Shown here in pieces: positions 48,235 to 60,831 of a stretch of DNA of 64,000 nt. Below the pieces are notes generated by a model. That model searched no databases. It was not told the DNA's origin and was given only the letters and a program-made list of their open reading frames with translations. The DNA lies in assembly GCF_949628265.1 (NCBI RefSeq), contig NC_088790.1:10854545-10918544 (forward strand), given 5' to 3'. Within the stretch, counting starts at the first letter, position 1. The number at the start of each line of letters is the position of its first letter. The stretch is from Cloeon dipterum. Lineage: Eukaryota > Arthropoda > Insecta > Ephemeroptera > Baetidae. The position numbers and the translations under genes were made by a program.

Positions 48235-51200
48235 TTAAAATATGTTGATTTTGTTTGTGATCGGTTTCCGACACATATGGCACACTTTGAGAGGCTGCGC
48301 GCAAGTGTCGCAGGCACTGTGACCGCACAGGAAGACAATGTTCCTTGGCCGCTCCATGCAGATGGAGCAGCAGTTGGCCTCTTCGATTTCCGCGATTTTG
48401 CTCTCGAGGACGCGCAACTTGTCCGTGCTTGACTGAATTTCTCTCCTGTTGACGACAACTCCAGCTGAAAAATAAAAATATTTCAGTAGCTTTCTAAATT
48501 TTGAATGAGGTAGATGACAATCTGTGGAAGCTATAGGGCTCAGATAGCATGAATTTTAAATAATGGTCAGTTAAAAATTATTTTAGAATGGAAGGATTCG
48601 ATTCATTTAGCCTGTCGTGATGTGCACCAATGACCATATTCAGCCGTCAATTTTTTTGGTAAGACTCAACGATTTAAGAAGCCTTAAAAAATTGTCCAAA
48701 ATACTGTAAAATTGATTCAGATAAGCTGGTGAAATTAGGAGAAAATATTCGACAAGACAAATTGATCAATAGCTCTTGATGAATATTAAATTAGTAAAAT
48801 ACGAATTTTGAAGATATTTTCACAATAGAAAAATTTCCCTTGGAGATTAGAGACATATTTTCATAAAAAGATGCACAAATATTATTAATTTGCCTGTCCC
48901 CATAGAATTAAGTATGTGATGAAATCTCTAAAAGGTGAATGACTCACATTTTGTGACTAGTTTTTGAATCGGAATGTGGCAGAACAAACACTTCTTCATC
49001 CTGCCCGCGCACTCTTCGCACACAACCACGTCTCCGCAGGGCTCAAACCGCACGTTCTGGTCTTGCTCGGAGCACACAGAGCACTCAAGCAGATTCATGG
49101 GAGGGACCGGCTTTGAGGTTGAAGGCGGAGGCGTCAATATCTCCTGACTCTTCTCGGTTGTTCCGCTCTCGATCGACCTACTTTGCCTGCAAACGTGACG
49201 CGATCTCAAATTGTAAGGAGGAACATGCAAGGTGCACTCACCGGTCAGTGTTGCTCGAGTGCAATTTGATGAGATCCAAGATCAGAGGGAAGTGCTTGGC
49301 AAGTTGGTTCACGAGATTCACTGCCGTCTCCTTGCGGTTGTTGGCAATGTCCAGGTCGTTGCCCATGAAAATCAAATAGCTGATTATGGCGAGTCCAGCG
49401 CAACCGTACGCCTCCCCAAATTTGCTGCGGTTCATTCCCTCAAACTTAAAAAATATTAGGATAATTAGTTGATTTTGATATTTAATTCAGTAGGGCTCAC
49501 ATTGGCTATAAATCCGCAGTTGGCGCCATTGACCTGGTAGTCTGGCTTGCCACACGCCTTGCTCAGAGCTATGTGCAAGGCTGTGTCTCCATTGTCATCT
49601 TGCATGTTGGGGTTTGCACCCATCACTAACAGCTGCTCTATCACGCCACCTTCGCCCTGAAGAATTGATTTTCAATTTAAACGTTTAAACAGCGAACTTA
49701 GATTTACTAAGAGATAATACATGGCGGATTTTTTCACTGAAAGAAATTTGAAATAAATCATTTTATTGTTTGATTTGGAAATGGAGCATCCACACTTAAA
49801 TATAGAATTTTGGAATTGATAAAAGAAATTGAATTTTAATTGTTTAGAGATCAAAACATTTTAAGATGGGTTGCCTTGTGCACAGAATCATTTTCAATTA
49901 AAGGAGCAATACAAAATGTTATTTTAGCCGGTTTTTTTAACCTCGGCTCAGCATGGGCAACAAGCTCACCGGGTCCCAGGCAGGGTTCGCCAATTTTGCA
50001 ATGCGCAAAAATGCACCACTGGTTTTTTGCGCAAAAAACCGGCTGGAAAAACCCACCAGTCTTGGGTTTTTCCGCATTTTTCCGAATTTAACCCGAAAAT
50101 AGTCAATTTTCGCTTGAAAAAAGTCTGAAATTTCAGAAAATTATGCAGAGAGTTAAAATTTTTAGTATCTTGGTGGAACCAGTGGCTCTAATACTGATTT
50201 TGGTGTTTTTGAAAAATTCCTACTTTTGGTCATCCATCATGAGAATTTTTTGTTTTCCATAAGAATGCATGTGTTTCGGAAAAATGCGCAAAATTGCAGA
50301 AAAACCCGCAAAAAAAGTTTTTTGCAATGCAGTGGGTTTTTCCGGAAAAATGCGGATTTTTGCGAACCCTGGTCTAGACATGGCCAAATAAAAATCGATA
50401 TTTAACATCGATATTTTTTCTGACGATATTTATCGATGTTTTTTGTGGCTTAACATAGGTTATATAGGACGATATTTTAACATCGATATTTTTTCAGACG
50501 ATATATATCGATTTATATCGATAGTCAAAAACATTTGGTGATGTCTACCCTGGTCCCAGGTCCCAATAACACCGCTAAGCGGATAACATGGGTGTAAGTG
50601 ATTCGGTTGGCCGCAGAGGAGCTTGGACCCAATGTGGCCATCGTTTTGCCTCACGCACCTAGGTCTTTGATTGAAACGCCAGACATTTTGTCCCTAATGT
50701 CGCTGGAAAGGTGCGAAAACCAGCAAGTGGAGAGGTGGCACTAGCGCGCCTCCCCCTTTGAGATATTTGATAATTTTAGAGTCACCTAAATAAAAACACC
50801 TTTTGCCATCTCTATCATTGGGTAGCCAGTATTAGACCCCCGAACTGCTCAAATATCTCCCATTGCTTTGGCACTCCTGAGAATGCCTTCACAATGCGAG
50901 TCAATTAGCTGGTTTGTCACGAATGAAGCGTTATTTCTTCGACGAATTGATCTCAAATTTAAAAAATGACTTATCTAAATAAATTTGGTTTGCAACTAAT
51001 TTACCTGGTTGACAGCCAAATGAAGAGGAGTTTGCTTGCGATTATTACAAACATTAACGTCAGCATTTCCTTCGTTAAGAAGAGCTACCACAACCGAGAA
51101 GTGGCCATTTAAAGCTGACAAATGAAGTGGTGCGAAGCCATCATCTTTCTTCACATTCACCATCAGCGGGCCAACCTCGATGAGTTTTTTCACAGCACTG

Positions 51201-54145
51201 CTCATAATTGCAGAAAATAAATATTTCCCGAATAGTTATGAAATTAAATCTCACTAGTCATTTCCTTTGAGAGCCGCGTGTTGAAGGGCATTAAAGCCGC
51301 GCTTGTTCCTCAGCATCAGATCCAGGTTTGGAGATTTCAGCAGCAGGTCGAGGATGGCGTCGTAGCCTTTGCCAACCGCGTCGTGCACAGGCGTGTCTCC
51401 AAAACAGTCTTGAGCGTTGACGTTCGCCTGGTATTTGAGCAGAACGCTCACGCATTCGATATTATTCTTAATCACAGACACGTGCAGAGCAGTCGTTTGC
51501 TGCTTCCTGCTTGGAAAATCAACTGAGGCTCCTCTTGAAATCAGGTATTTCAGCATGTCCGCCTTTTGACTGTGCCGTGATATCAGTTGAGAAATATGGG
51601 TGAGAAAATTTGCAATGAAAATTTACCCAAAAGCAGCATAATGAAGAGAAGTGTCGCCTTCGTCGTCAACCTCGTCCAGGGAGGCATTGGCATCCAGCAA
51701 TATTTCGGCGATTTCTATTTTGCCTTCGTGGGCTGCAATTTGCAGAAGGGTTTTTCCAGCGCTTTTCATGTCCACCTGTTCATCACCAAGTTCGATCCAG
51801 TCAGAGGTAAGTTTTGCAGAAATGGTGTTAAAACTTACATTATTTGGGTGGACAGTGACAAATTCTTTGATCATATCCTTCCTCCCCGTGGCGCTGGCAA
51901 TTTCCAGTTCACCAAACATCGCAGTCAGATCTGCAATATCTGCAATTAACCATCACACAATTGACATTATTTCCAATTAGCCCTTTGTGCCGACACAAGA
52001 ATTGATTTGTAAGTTTTGTTTAATTCAAATCTGAATTCAGGATTGCAAACCGGCAACACTAAATGGTTTTTATTTATCATAATACATTTTTTATGATTTT
52101 ACCATTTAAATTTTTTATTTTTAAGATATTTATAGTGAAATTTATTACAGCATGTGTGGGGAATGGTGATAAACAGGTAATTTGGGAAAATTAGGAGGCA
52201 AAGAGACTACTTTCAATACAAACATAAATTTTTTAATGGATGCATTTTAGTTAGAATAATATATTCTTGCAATTTGTGGCAACAAATTGTAGAAAAGGCC
52301 GGCAAGAAGATAGAGAGTAGCAACCAGTGGTGGGAACTCAAGGTTAATTTTTCAAATCGTAACATCACAGATCCAAATTTTAACACGCGGAAACGCCACA
52401 AATTAAGATTACATTGCATTTCCATATTTCTTTGTCAAATTTATATCATTAAAATAAACTCACTTTTGATATCTTCACTCGTCTTGCTCTTCCTCTCAGG
52501 AGTGACCGGGACAGCTTTGACGCTCAGCGGGTTCAGCGTCCACACCGGCTGGCCCTTGACGGCCACTCTGAGATCGCCGTCCGAGTAAACCTCCTGCACT
52601 TGGCCCACCTTGCCCAGAACGCCTCTCATAGCGTCCACCCAATCGCCATGGCCCTCCTGGTTTTCCTTCACGGCTTCCAGGTCGTCGCTGACCCTGACTA
52701 GGTCACCGACCAAGAATGCGTGCACCTTGGTCAAGACACCAGGGTGGAAGGTCCAGCGTTGGTTACTGCTGTTGTTGTACTGAACACGAATGTCTCCTCT
52801 GTCTGTCACTCGATGCACCACTCCAACCTTGCCGATGAACTAAAAAGCGTATTTTTGATTAGCGTGGCAACAAATAGTCAAAAATAAGATGGCATTCAAG
52901 CTTAATAACTAATTTGTGATCATATGTGATCGATGTCATAAGAAAGGATAATTTTGTTTTAACTAAAATATAAAACATTTTCCTGGACAGAAGACAGACA
53001 GAAATATTTCTCAAATTTGATTTATCAATATTTATTTTTTGGGGGTTTGCATATTTATTCAGCAGAAAAAATTAATACTGATTGAAATATTACTCACCTC
53101 TGCCATTCTAGAATTCCAACCACCATGTCCCACTTGCATTTTTTGCAGCTCCTCGGCAGTAACTAAAACTTTGACCTTGTCGCCGATACTTAAGACAGGA
53201 CGATGTCTTGGCGAATTGAAATTTCTCTGAGGCTTGCTGACTTCCCCATTAGAATAGCCTAAAAAAATTGGTTAATATAGAGGTAAATGCAAAATTTAGT
53301 CATAAAATACCTAAAATCGGCAGATGATCTACGTAAACCATTCCTCCCGAGGAAGGAGAATGAGCTTTCAGGTCCACTTGGCCTTTGTGGCCGAGTCTGT
53401 ACAAATTGGCAGTGCCTCCAGAGGTCCATTTGACGTTCGCCACTGACCTGTAGCTCTCCTTCTGCCAATTCTGGATTTCGACCACTTCTCCAACCTTTCC
53501 TTCTCCGCCATCCTGGTTTCCCCAAGTCCAGCTGGCTCCTCTTGTGACCTTCGCCCCCGCGAATATGCCTTTCAACTCGACAGTGTGGCTGTTTCTCCTG
53601 GTAGGCATTTCCACGCTGTCAAAACGCAATATTTAGCTTTGATTAAGTCAAAATAAATCGGAATCCTTACACTTGACTCGACTCAGAATCATGTCTGTAA
53701 AATATATGGCCGAGATCGTGCATGTTGGACATATAGCAAAGCGAGCAAAGGTCGTAGTCATCACAAATCCTGCACTCCCACCTGCATCCGGATATAGGTT
53801 TCTTGTCGCTCGCCGTATGCTTGCACTCGTTGCACAAAACATCACCGTGTTTGACCCCTTAAAAAAGTAGAGAAAATTTATATTCCAAATAAAAACTTAT
53901 AATTTTTGCTGCCAACCGGCTGGGCCTGTGTCTACGACTCTCAGGTCATAAGCATTTTGAAACCCAGTCCTGTAGTTGGAACGGTAGCCGTTGTCCCACA
54001 GCACAACCACCGTTCCTTCTGGAGAGGTGTTGGCGTCCGCCCGACCGACTTCGACCACCGTCCCAACAGAGCCTGGGCCTCCGTCTTGGTCTGCCCAGTG
54101 CCAGTCAGGGCCTCTGATCACTCGGGTGCCTACCAGTTCTATCAT
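48235..54145 (-). CDS. mib2: E3 ubiquitin-protein ligase mind bomb 2
   Basis: Thirteen coding exons in transcript order: 54145-53917, 53857-53671, 53615-53311, 53258-53098, 52839-52464, 51939-51839, 51775-51627, 51569-51255, 51197-51005, 49656-49501, 49444-49242, 49186-48948 and 48464-48235. The product is 947 residues, slightly shorter than vertebrate MIB2. Domain order: MIB/HERC2 (1-72, [13 protein letters not shown]), ZZ zinc finger (77-135), second MIB/HERC2 (about 145-235), mib-repeat/SH3-like region (245-415), about seven ankyrin repeats (425-720), RING 1 (824-862) and RING 2 (904-938, C3HC4, FLCGHSAC). Two RINGs and the order fit mib2 rather than mib1, which has three. Mind bomb proteins ubiquitinate Notch ligands to drive their endocytosis; fly mib2 also maintains muscle. 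RING 1 reads PCGDVVVC, with Asp where a zinc-binding His is usual. The initiator ATG lies three bases after a splice acceptor, so a non-coding or further coding 5' exon exists upstream. Confidence 0.95.
49941..50740 (+). repeat. Dispersed repeat copy B, split by a transposon
   Basis: Left part 49941-49980 and right part 50553-50740 together match the repeat at 6366-6560. The 572 bases between them are a later insertion with target duplication. It lies in the mib2 intron 49657-51004. Confidence 0.75.
49981..50552. mobile_element. Composite hAT-like miniature transposon with 8-bp target duplication
   Basis: GTCCCAGG occurs immediately left (49973-49980) and right (50553-50560). The inserted DNA begins CAGGGTTCGC and ends GTCTACCCTG. 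Removing it and one duplicate restores the uninterrupted repeat as seen at 6366. Two units lie inside. Unit one, 49981-50371, has inverted termini CAGGGTTCGC and GCGAACCCTG. Unit two, about 50372-50552, has TAGACAT-CCAAA-type inverted ends and a duplicated aacatcgatatttttt segment at 50404 and 50479. CAGGG-type ends and an 8-bp duplication are hAT hallmarks. No transposase frame is present. Confidence 0.8.
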
Positions 54146-55615
54146 TATCTGAAAGGGAAAAATTAATAATTATTTTAAGAACAGCAGAGGTCAAAGCACA
54201 CAATTTTCTCGAACTTGATTAATTAACAACTGCTCATAATACTAGAATAGATTGAAAAATTTAATATTAAGTTTTCCTATGTATTGCTATTTTTGTCAAA
54301 GCATAGTATCACAGCGTTTCCTTGTTGTCAAGGCTCAAGGCACATTAATTAACAAACATAAACAGATGGGACACTCACACTCAAACTGCGGCTTTTTAGT
54401 GCTTTCCCGACGCTAAAACGCACGCCTCCTTATCCTTTTGCGCACAACCATGATATATCTGAGGTCTCGGCAGGTCGGTTATTTTTTACTCGGACAAATG
54501 ACTCCAGCGAAGGTTGATTAATCCGCAAAACCCGTCTCGATGCGCTGCCAGGTCGCAGCCATGGTTTCCCAATTTACATTCCACCCCCACTTCCTCCCCA
54601 CTCCTCATGCTCGTTGTGATGTTGATTCGCATGGCGCGAACGAGAACAAATATAAATATTTGCGGGTTTTGCTAAAATCGTAAAGAGGAATAACCGGAAT
54701 AACAACGGGATAACTGCGAAACCACCAAGAAATACTTTTGTTGAAGTTGCATTAGTTTATCAATTCACAGGGATTAAACAAGTGTTTGTTGCCAAGTGCC
54801 AAATTGAGGCAGGAATTTTTATTAAACTTTCGCAATTTTTACAAGGAAACCAATAAACTAAATATACCGACCGAAATTGAAAGTAATGGGACATAAGAAT
54901 TTCATAATATTGGATTAAAATTACCAATGACAAGTTATTTATTAATACTTCATTTGACATTTTTGCTATATTGCAAAAATTAAATTAAAAATAATGCCAA
55001 ATTTTAGAGCTCTCAGATTATTATATGGTCTAGCTAGATGCATTATAGTGTAATATTATTAATTTTTTTAATATTTTAATGATCCAAAGTGTAAACGTTT
55101 GATGCAAAAACAAGTTAGGGGCGTTTGGACCCCAGGGTATCCTTGATGGTTCTATTAATACAATATTCCTAAAACATTATTAAAAGAAGTTTATCACTTG
55201 ATTTCAATTCTAGCAGCGTGCATGCCCTGTAAAACATTTCTGGCAACACAATGTATGTCGCGCATTAAATAATCTAAATTAAGAATTTTTGGTAAGCGTA
55301 GTGTTAAATTGTATAATCAAAGCAAACACCATGTCATTGTAGGAGAAGCATCAATTTTTAATAATCAAATAAAACGTAAGAAACAATGAATGTATGATAG
55401 GAATCGACAAGTAAGAACAATAAAATGAGTTTACTGATAAAAATTACCAGCAGGCCAATCTTATAAAAATGATGACATTTTCTTTGCATCCTGAAAGCCT
55501 CAGTCAGTAAAAAGCAGGAAAAGGGTGGAATGTTCATTTCACGTAGCAAAGTAGAAAAATACAATTGAAATGCTAGATTTGTGGCATCTTCTATAACAGT
55601 CAGCCTGCATTTCAA
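54146..55615. other. mib2 upstream region and Pgd 3' region
   Basis: The acceptor three bases before the mib2 ATG implies that an untranslated mib2 exon and promoter lie in this 1.5 kb, most plausibly in the GC-richer part at 54380-54640. The right portion contains the Pgd 3' UTR. I could not place the upstream exon. Confidence 0.45.
55357..55362 (-). terminator. Candidate poly(A) signal of Pgd
   Basis: Minus-strand ATTAAA variant about 255 bases beyond the Pgd stop codon; no canonical hexamer is closer. Confidence 0.3.
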
Positions 55616-58600
55616 TCAGGCTAGGTAGGTGCTCGCCGACACGTTTCCACCGTGGCCGGTCCAGTTGGTGTGGACAAATTTGCCAGGGTTGTTCAGCAGC
55701 TCGTAAGTGTGAGCACCAAAGTAATCTCTCTGGGCCTGGAACCAACATAAAATCAGACTCATTTGCATTGCTTTTATTCAAATGCTAAAATACAATTTGA
55801 ATTAGAAAAATTCATCAGCAATAATTATTTTTTAATTAAAATGAAAAATCAGCTCATTTCCCTGTTGATTGCTGGAAATTGTGACAAATAAGTCAGAAAA
55901 TACCTGGATGAGATTAGCAGGGAGGCGTTCCGAGCGGTACCCATCGTAGAAGGCGAGCGCAGTGCTGAAGGCCGGCGTCGGCACTCCGAGAGTGGCTCCT
56001 GCGGCCACGACAGTGCGCCATGAATCCTGGCACCTGTGGATGGCGTCGGAGAAGAACTTGTCCAGCAACAGGTTGGACAACTGTGGGTTCTTGTCAAAGG
56101 CGTCCTTGATGTTGCCGAGGAAGATGCTGCGGATAATGCAGCCGCCGCGCCACATAAGGGCGATGCCACCATAGTTTAGGTTCCAGTTGTAAACGCGAGC
56201 AGCCTCGCGCATCAGCATGAAGCCTTGAGCGTAGGAAATGATCTTGGAGGCGTACAGAGCCTAAAATGATTTTTTTTAACAAATGAAAATTTATCCTTTT
56301 TTCTTTTATAAATTTGTGTAGCGCGTTTCAATTTGATTTTTTTTAATAACAATATATGAGACACAAAAATACTAAATAATTTATAGAAATAAAATGCCAA
56401 GATGATATTAATGTATTTCCAACATTTTATGGCTAGGACCTGTTAAAAAAATAATGGAAAATTTCTAATTAATTAATTACCTGCCTAAACAATATTCTGT
56501 AAAATCACTTGCGCGTAAATTTGAAATTTTGACAACCTTTTTAAATTAAATCTGTGGATTTAACTGTCTGGTATACTCTAAATATTATAATTTCACACCT
56601 TTTTGATGTGTTCGATGAACTCCTTCTTGTCTCCCTTGTACTCAGTGGTGCTTGGCCCCTTGAGCACCTTGCTAGCCTGGACACGCTCTTCCTTCAGCGA
56701 GGACAAGCAGCGGGCAAACACGGATTCCCCAATCAAGGTGACAGGCATGCCATATTCAAGGGCGGAAATGGCCGTCCACTTTCCAGTTCCCTTCTGACCA
56801 GCCGAGTCGCGGATCTGCTCCACCAGGTGGGAGCCGTCCTTGTTTTTGTACTTGACGATGTCTCTGGTAATTTCGATGAGGAAAGAGTCCAGCTCGCTTT
56901 TGTTCCACTCGTCAAGAACCTGAAATGGAGTTATAATAAAAGTGTATTTTGTTGAAATGAGCACGCACCTGTCCCATCTCTTCATGGGACAGCTTGAGAG
57001 AGTCCCTCATCAGGTGGTATGCCTCACAGATCAGCTGCATGTCGCCGTACTCAATGCCGTTGTGGACCATTTTGACAAAGTGTCCGGCGCCTTCTTCACC
57101 GACCCAATCGCAGCATGGCTCATTGTTTGCTTTGGCCGAAATGGACTAGAATGAAGTATTAATTACTGCAAATATTATATTTTTATATTGGCAAGTTTTA
57201 AAATAAATTATTTGCCTCAAATCAGGAACCGTGCAAAACTAATAATTAATGGCTTGCAATTTTAGACACATTTTTCAACTGACAAAAATACATATATTGT
57301 GCCTTATATCTATTGGTCTGAGCAAAAGTATTAGCATTATTAAAGGATTAGAATCAATTCAATGTTAAGATTTATAGATTTAATATTTCGAAGCACAAAT
57401 AATTTACTTAAAGACTTTAATGAAAACAGTTGAAGGGTTGTAAAAAACTGTTTTGAGGCTGTTAATTTGACCAAGGTGTTTAAGAAGACATTAGCAATAA
57501 AATGTTGAATTTTTGGGATACATGTTGAAATTTCTAAACCGAAGTTTTCATTTCTTTGTGAAGAATGGTAGTTTAAATTATTTAATAAAACGGTTGTTAG
57601 CTTCGATCTTAAAATTTCAAGTTCTTTAAAGATAAAAAAGTAATTCTGGAAGAAATGCAAAAATTTATAAAAAAAAAATGTTAGCATAAATGCATTCATT
57701 TTGCACAGGAATATTTTATAATTAACTGCATGTCTAGGCAACTTCATTAAATTTAATGCTTTATGCAAATATTTAAAACAACTATGGCATGACGTAGATT
57801 TTAACAGTAAGAATGCACATAATCACTGATAATTCGCCGCAATATTATAACTTAAATAATAGCACTTAAAAAAATTCTAGAGAGGAATACCTGGAAAATT
57901 TCCTTAATGTGCGGCCACGCTTTCGGGTTTCCTCCGGGCATGAGTGACGGTCCGTACCTCGCTCCGTCTTCGCCTCCAGACACTCCAGAGCCGACGAAAA
58001 AAATTCCCTGCTTATCGAGCTCCTCCACCCTTCGCTTGGTGTCCTGGTACTCGGAGTTGCCTCCATCGATGATTATGTCACCCTTGTCCAGCAGAGGCAC
58101 CAACTGCTTAATAAAGTCGTCCACGGCCTGTCCAGCTGTGGAAAAAACGCACCTTTAAGCCAAGGAGAAATCTCGAAACCGCAAAACTCCTCCACAACCC
58201 AGATTTCTGATAAACACGCTCGGCACAGAATTGTGCAGCACGCACCACGTAAATTAGAAAATTCGGTGCCGCCGGCGAATCGCAGTTCAATCGAAGCATG
58301 AATCGTTTGAAAGTACACAGTGGAAAAGGCTGGCAGCTAATTGCAATTACATTATTACTATGTTCACAAGAGCTGTTGAGCAGCGTGGATTCAATTTTTC
58401 GTTCGAGAATGGCCTCGCCGAGATAAAATAGTAATTGCTGAACTCGAGTAACCCCACGTCGGTCTGAATTTCAATGAAACCAGAGTGAAAGTGACTGCGC
58501 TGCTCTTGTGCTATGCTGCTAATCATGCGTCAATTATAGCACAAAAGACACGCCAATTGTAACACCTGTGTTTGTCTATTAGGAAAACAATCGACCAACC

Positions 58601-60831
58601 ATTGAAGGAGAGACACTCGCAGTTCACTGAATAGATTTGAATTAAAGTCGAGAAGGAGTCATTTTATTTCAAACGAAGATTTGCAAAAAAATGTAAACTG
58701 TTGGAGATGGAAGAAATTAGAAAGACAATTAAATGATTCTGTAATCTTTTTGTGTGTATAAATAGCCTTAAATGCTAATTTTGAGCCTCCCTGTAATTAA
58801 TCTGGCCTACCAAAATAAAATTATATAACTGAATTTGAAACAAATGTCACTCTTTTCAATCTTATAACATCAAACAAATTAATTTTTTAAAATAATATTT
58901 GCATGAATTAAAGAAGATCCCATATTTAGAAGGGGCGAAACTAATGACTGGATTTTCGAGAAAATAAACGGCATTTCGGGGAAATTCCAGGTTGAGGATT
59001 TTAAGCAACCATTCTATTTATTATTTTCGTTGAAGTATTCGTTGAAATAAAGGATTAGTTACGAGCTTAAGTTACGAGCCAATTAAGAAAAACGCACGCC
59101 CCGCGGAGAAAACTTGACCCTTCTCGTGATTCCGTAATTAGAAAAGTGACGATCGAGTCTCGAGTCAGGTAGGTAAGTGACCAGGTGCTCAAGAGTTTAT
59201 TAATCGCTGCGGGTTTAAACTATAAACAAGTGCTCACTCTCTAAACCCGCTATTTTGTGGGAGATTACAAAAAACGAAAATCTAGATCAGCTACACGTTG
59301 TTTCCCACGCAAAAAAAAAACTGCAAATATCGGGGCCAAACGGTGTCAAATTATAAATTATTTGGTTTGTTATATTTTCAGATTAATATTTAATGGATAG
59401 AATAGAACGCCGTCGAGTAGCAATTGGAGGTGGCGAAAATGTGGCCACTAATTTTTATCTTTCATCTGCAATATGCTGGCGTGACTGGCCGGTCGACTGG
59501 TGTGTCGCTCTCTCAGTAGAATGCATTTGCAAAGAGCGTGACCCGGCGCGGCCTTGGAATTTAGTTACACTGAGATAATTGCAAATTGCCAATGAAGCAC
59601 AATTTAGCTCAAATAATAATCGAAACTATTGAAATTGAAACACTCAAATAATTCGATACTCTAAATTTAAACGAAACACAAACCTTGAGCAGCTCATAAC
59701 AAGTTAAATAAAGAGTTACAAAATATTCTGTTTTCTTGGTTAAGTTTTCTGATTACGCAAATTCTTCAGTAAACATTACAGTCAATTTGTAAAAGTCCAC
59801 GCAATCCATTAATCCATAAATGCACGTTTCTTGATTTCATTTAACATATGTTTTAAAATTTTTCTGTTGAAATGTGTAGTGGGAAAATAAAAATGTACAA
59901 TGCTCTGTCTCACCTTTGACGAGCATCATGACTCGGCGCGGTGACTTAAGTTTGCTGACCATCTCTTGCAGACTTTTGGCCCCGATGACCTTTGTGCCCT
60001 TGGCTTCATTGGCCAAGAACTGGTCCACCTTCTCGGTGGTGCGATTGTAGGCGCACACGACGAAACCGTGGTCGTTCATGTTCAGAATTAAATTCTGGCC
60101 CATCACGGCCAAGCCGATCAGAGCAATGTCTGCCCTGAAAACGTAGAAAATTAAACAAATATTTAATATTTGAAAATATTTTGGCAGCTGCATGGCCATT
60201 TTATTGATGACAGAAACAATTTTCAGAGGGGATTTTTTGTACTTGTCAAGGACTGTGCGGTGAATAAAAACCACGCTTTCTGCATAATCACAATGACTGC
60301 GCATGAACAATATCAGCAACTTACAGCTTCCTCCTGGAAAATTTTCAAGGTTGCTTCTACCCAGAGAAAATATTAAAATTATTAGAATTAATAAAAAAAG
60401 TTTTAATAAAAATTTCTAAGTAAAAGGGCACCTGATACTTAAATCGCGTCAAAATCAATTCAAATATTATTTCATTGATGTAGATTTCAACAGGAAAAAT
60501 TTATAATTAAGCTCCGTATCCTGAGAGGAAGGTGTGGTTTGAAACTTTTTCCGCTTCATCGTTTCCTTAATATTGTTATGTAATTAATTCCATAAATTCA
60601 GCTAAATTTTCTGTGAATATGATTTTCTGCCATATTCAATGTGAACTCTATGTACCAGATTAAAACAAGAAAAATTAGTTCAAATAGAGCGTCCGTCAAA
60701 TAAACACCGCAAAATAAACTCGTCCTGGAAGTTCATATACAAATTTTTTAAATTGATTTAGCTCCAGGAGAAAGTTTTGATTTACGACACAGCAGTCTGT
60801 GTTTTTATTTCTCTTACTTTGGTTGAGCCAT
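55616..60831 (-). CDS. Pgd: 6-phosphogluconate dehydrogenase, decarboxylating
   Basis: Seven exons in transcript order: 60831-60818 (MAQP plus a split codon), 60134-59914, 58135-57891, 57145-56969, 56919-56599, 56260-55904 and 55735-55616. The product is 484 residues, matching animal orthologues (481-483). The N-terminal Rossmann fold has [10 protein letters not shown] and the NADP-binding [25 protein letters not shown] follows. The catalytic Lys and Glu sit in [17 protein letters not shown]. The family signature [11 protein letters not shown] precedes the helical C-terminal domain, which ends [10 protein letters not shown]. The enzyme converts 6-phosphogluconate and NADP+ to ribulose 5-phosphate, CO2 and NADPH in the cytosolic pentose phosphate pathway. 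All key residues are present. The first exon is only 14 coding bases, which automated callers can miss. Confidence 0.97.

Noticed and set aside
57340-57768. 142-residue minus-strand frame in a Pgd intron
   Set aside because: AT-rich Phe/Leu/Lys composition typical of random intronic frames; Pgd closes perfectly without it.
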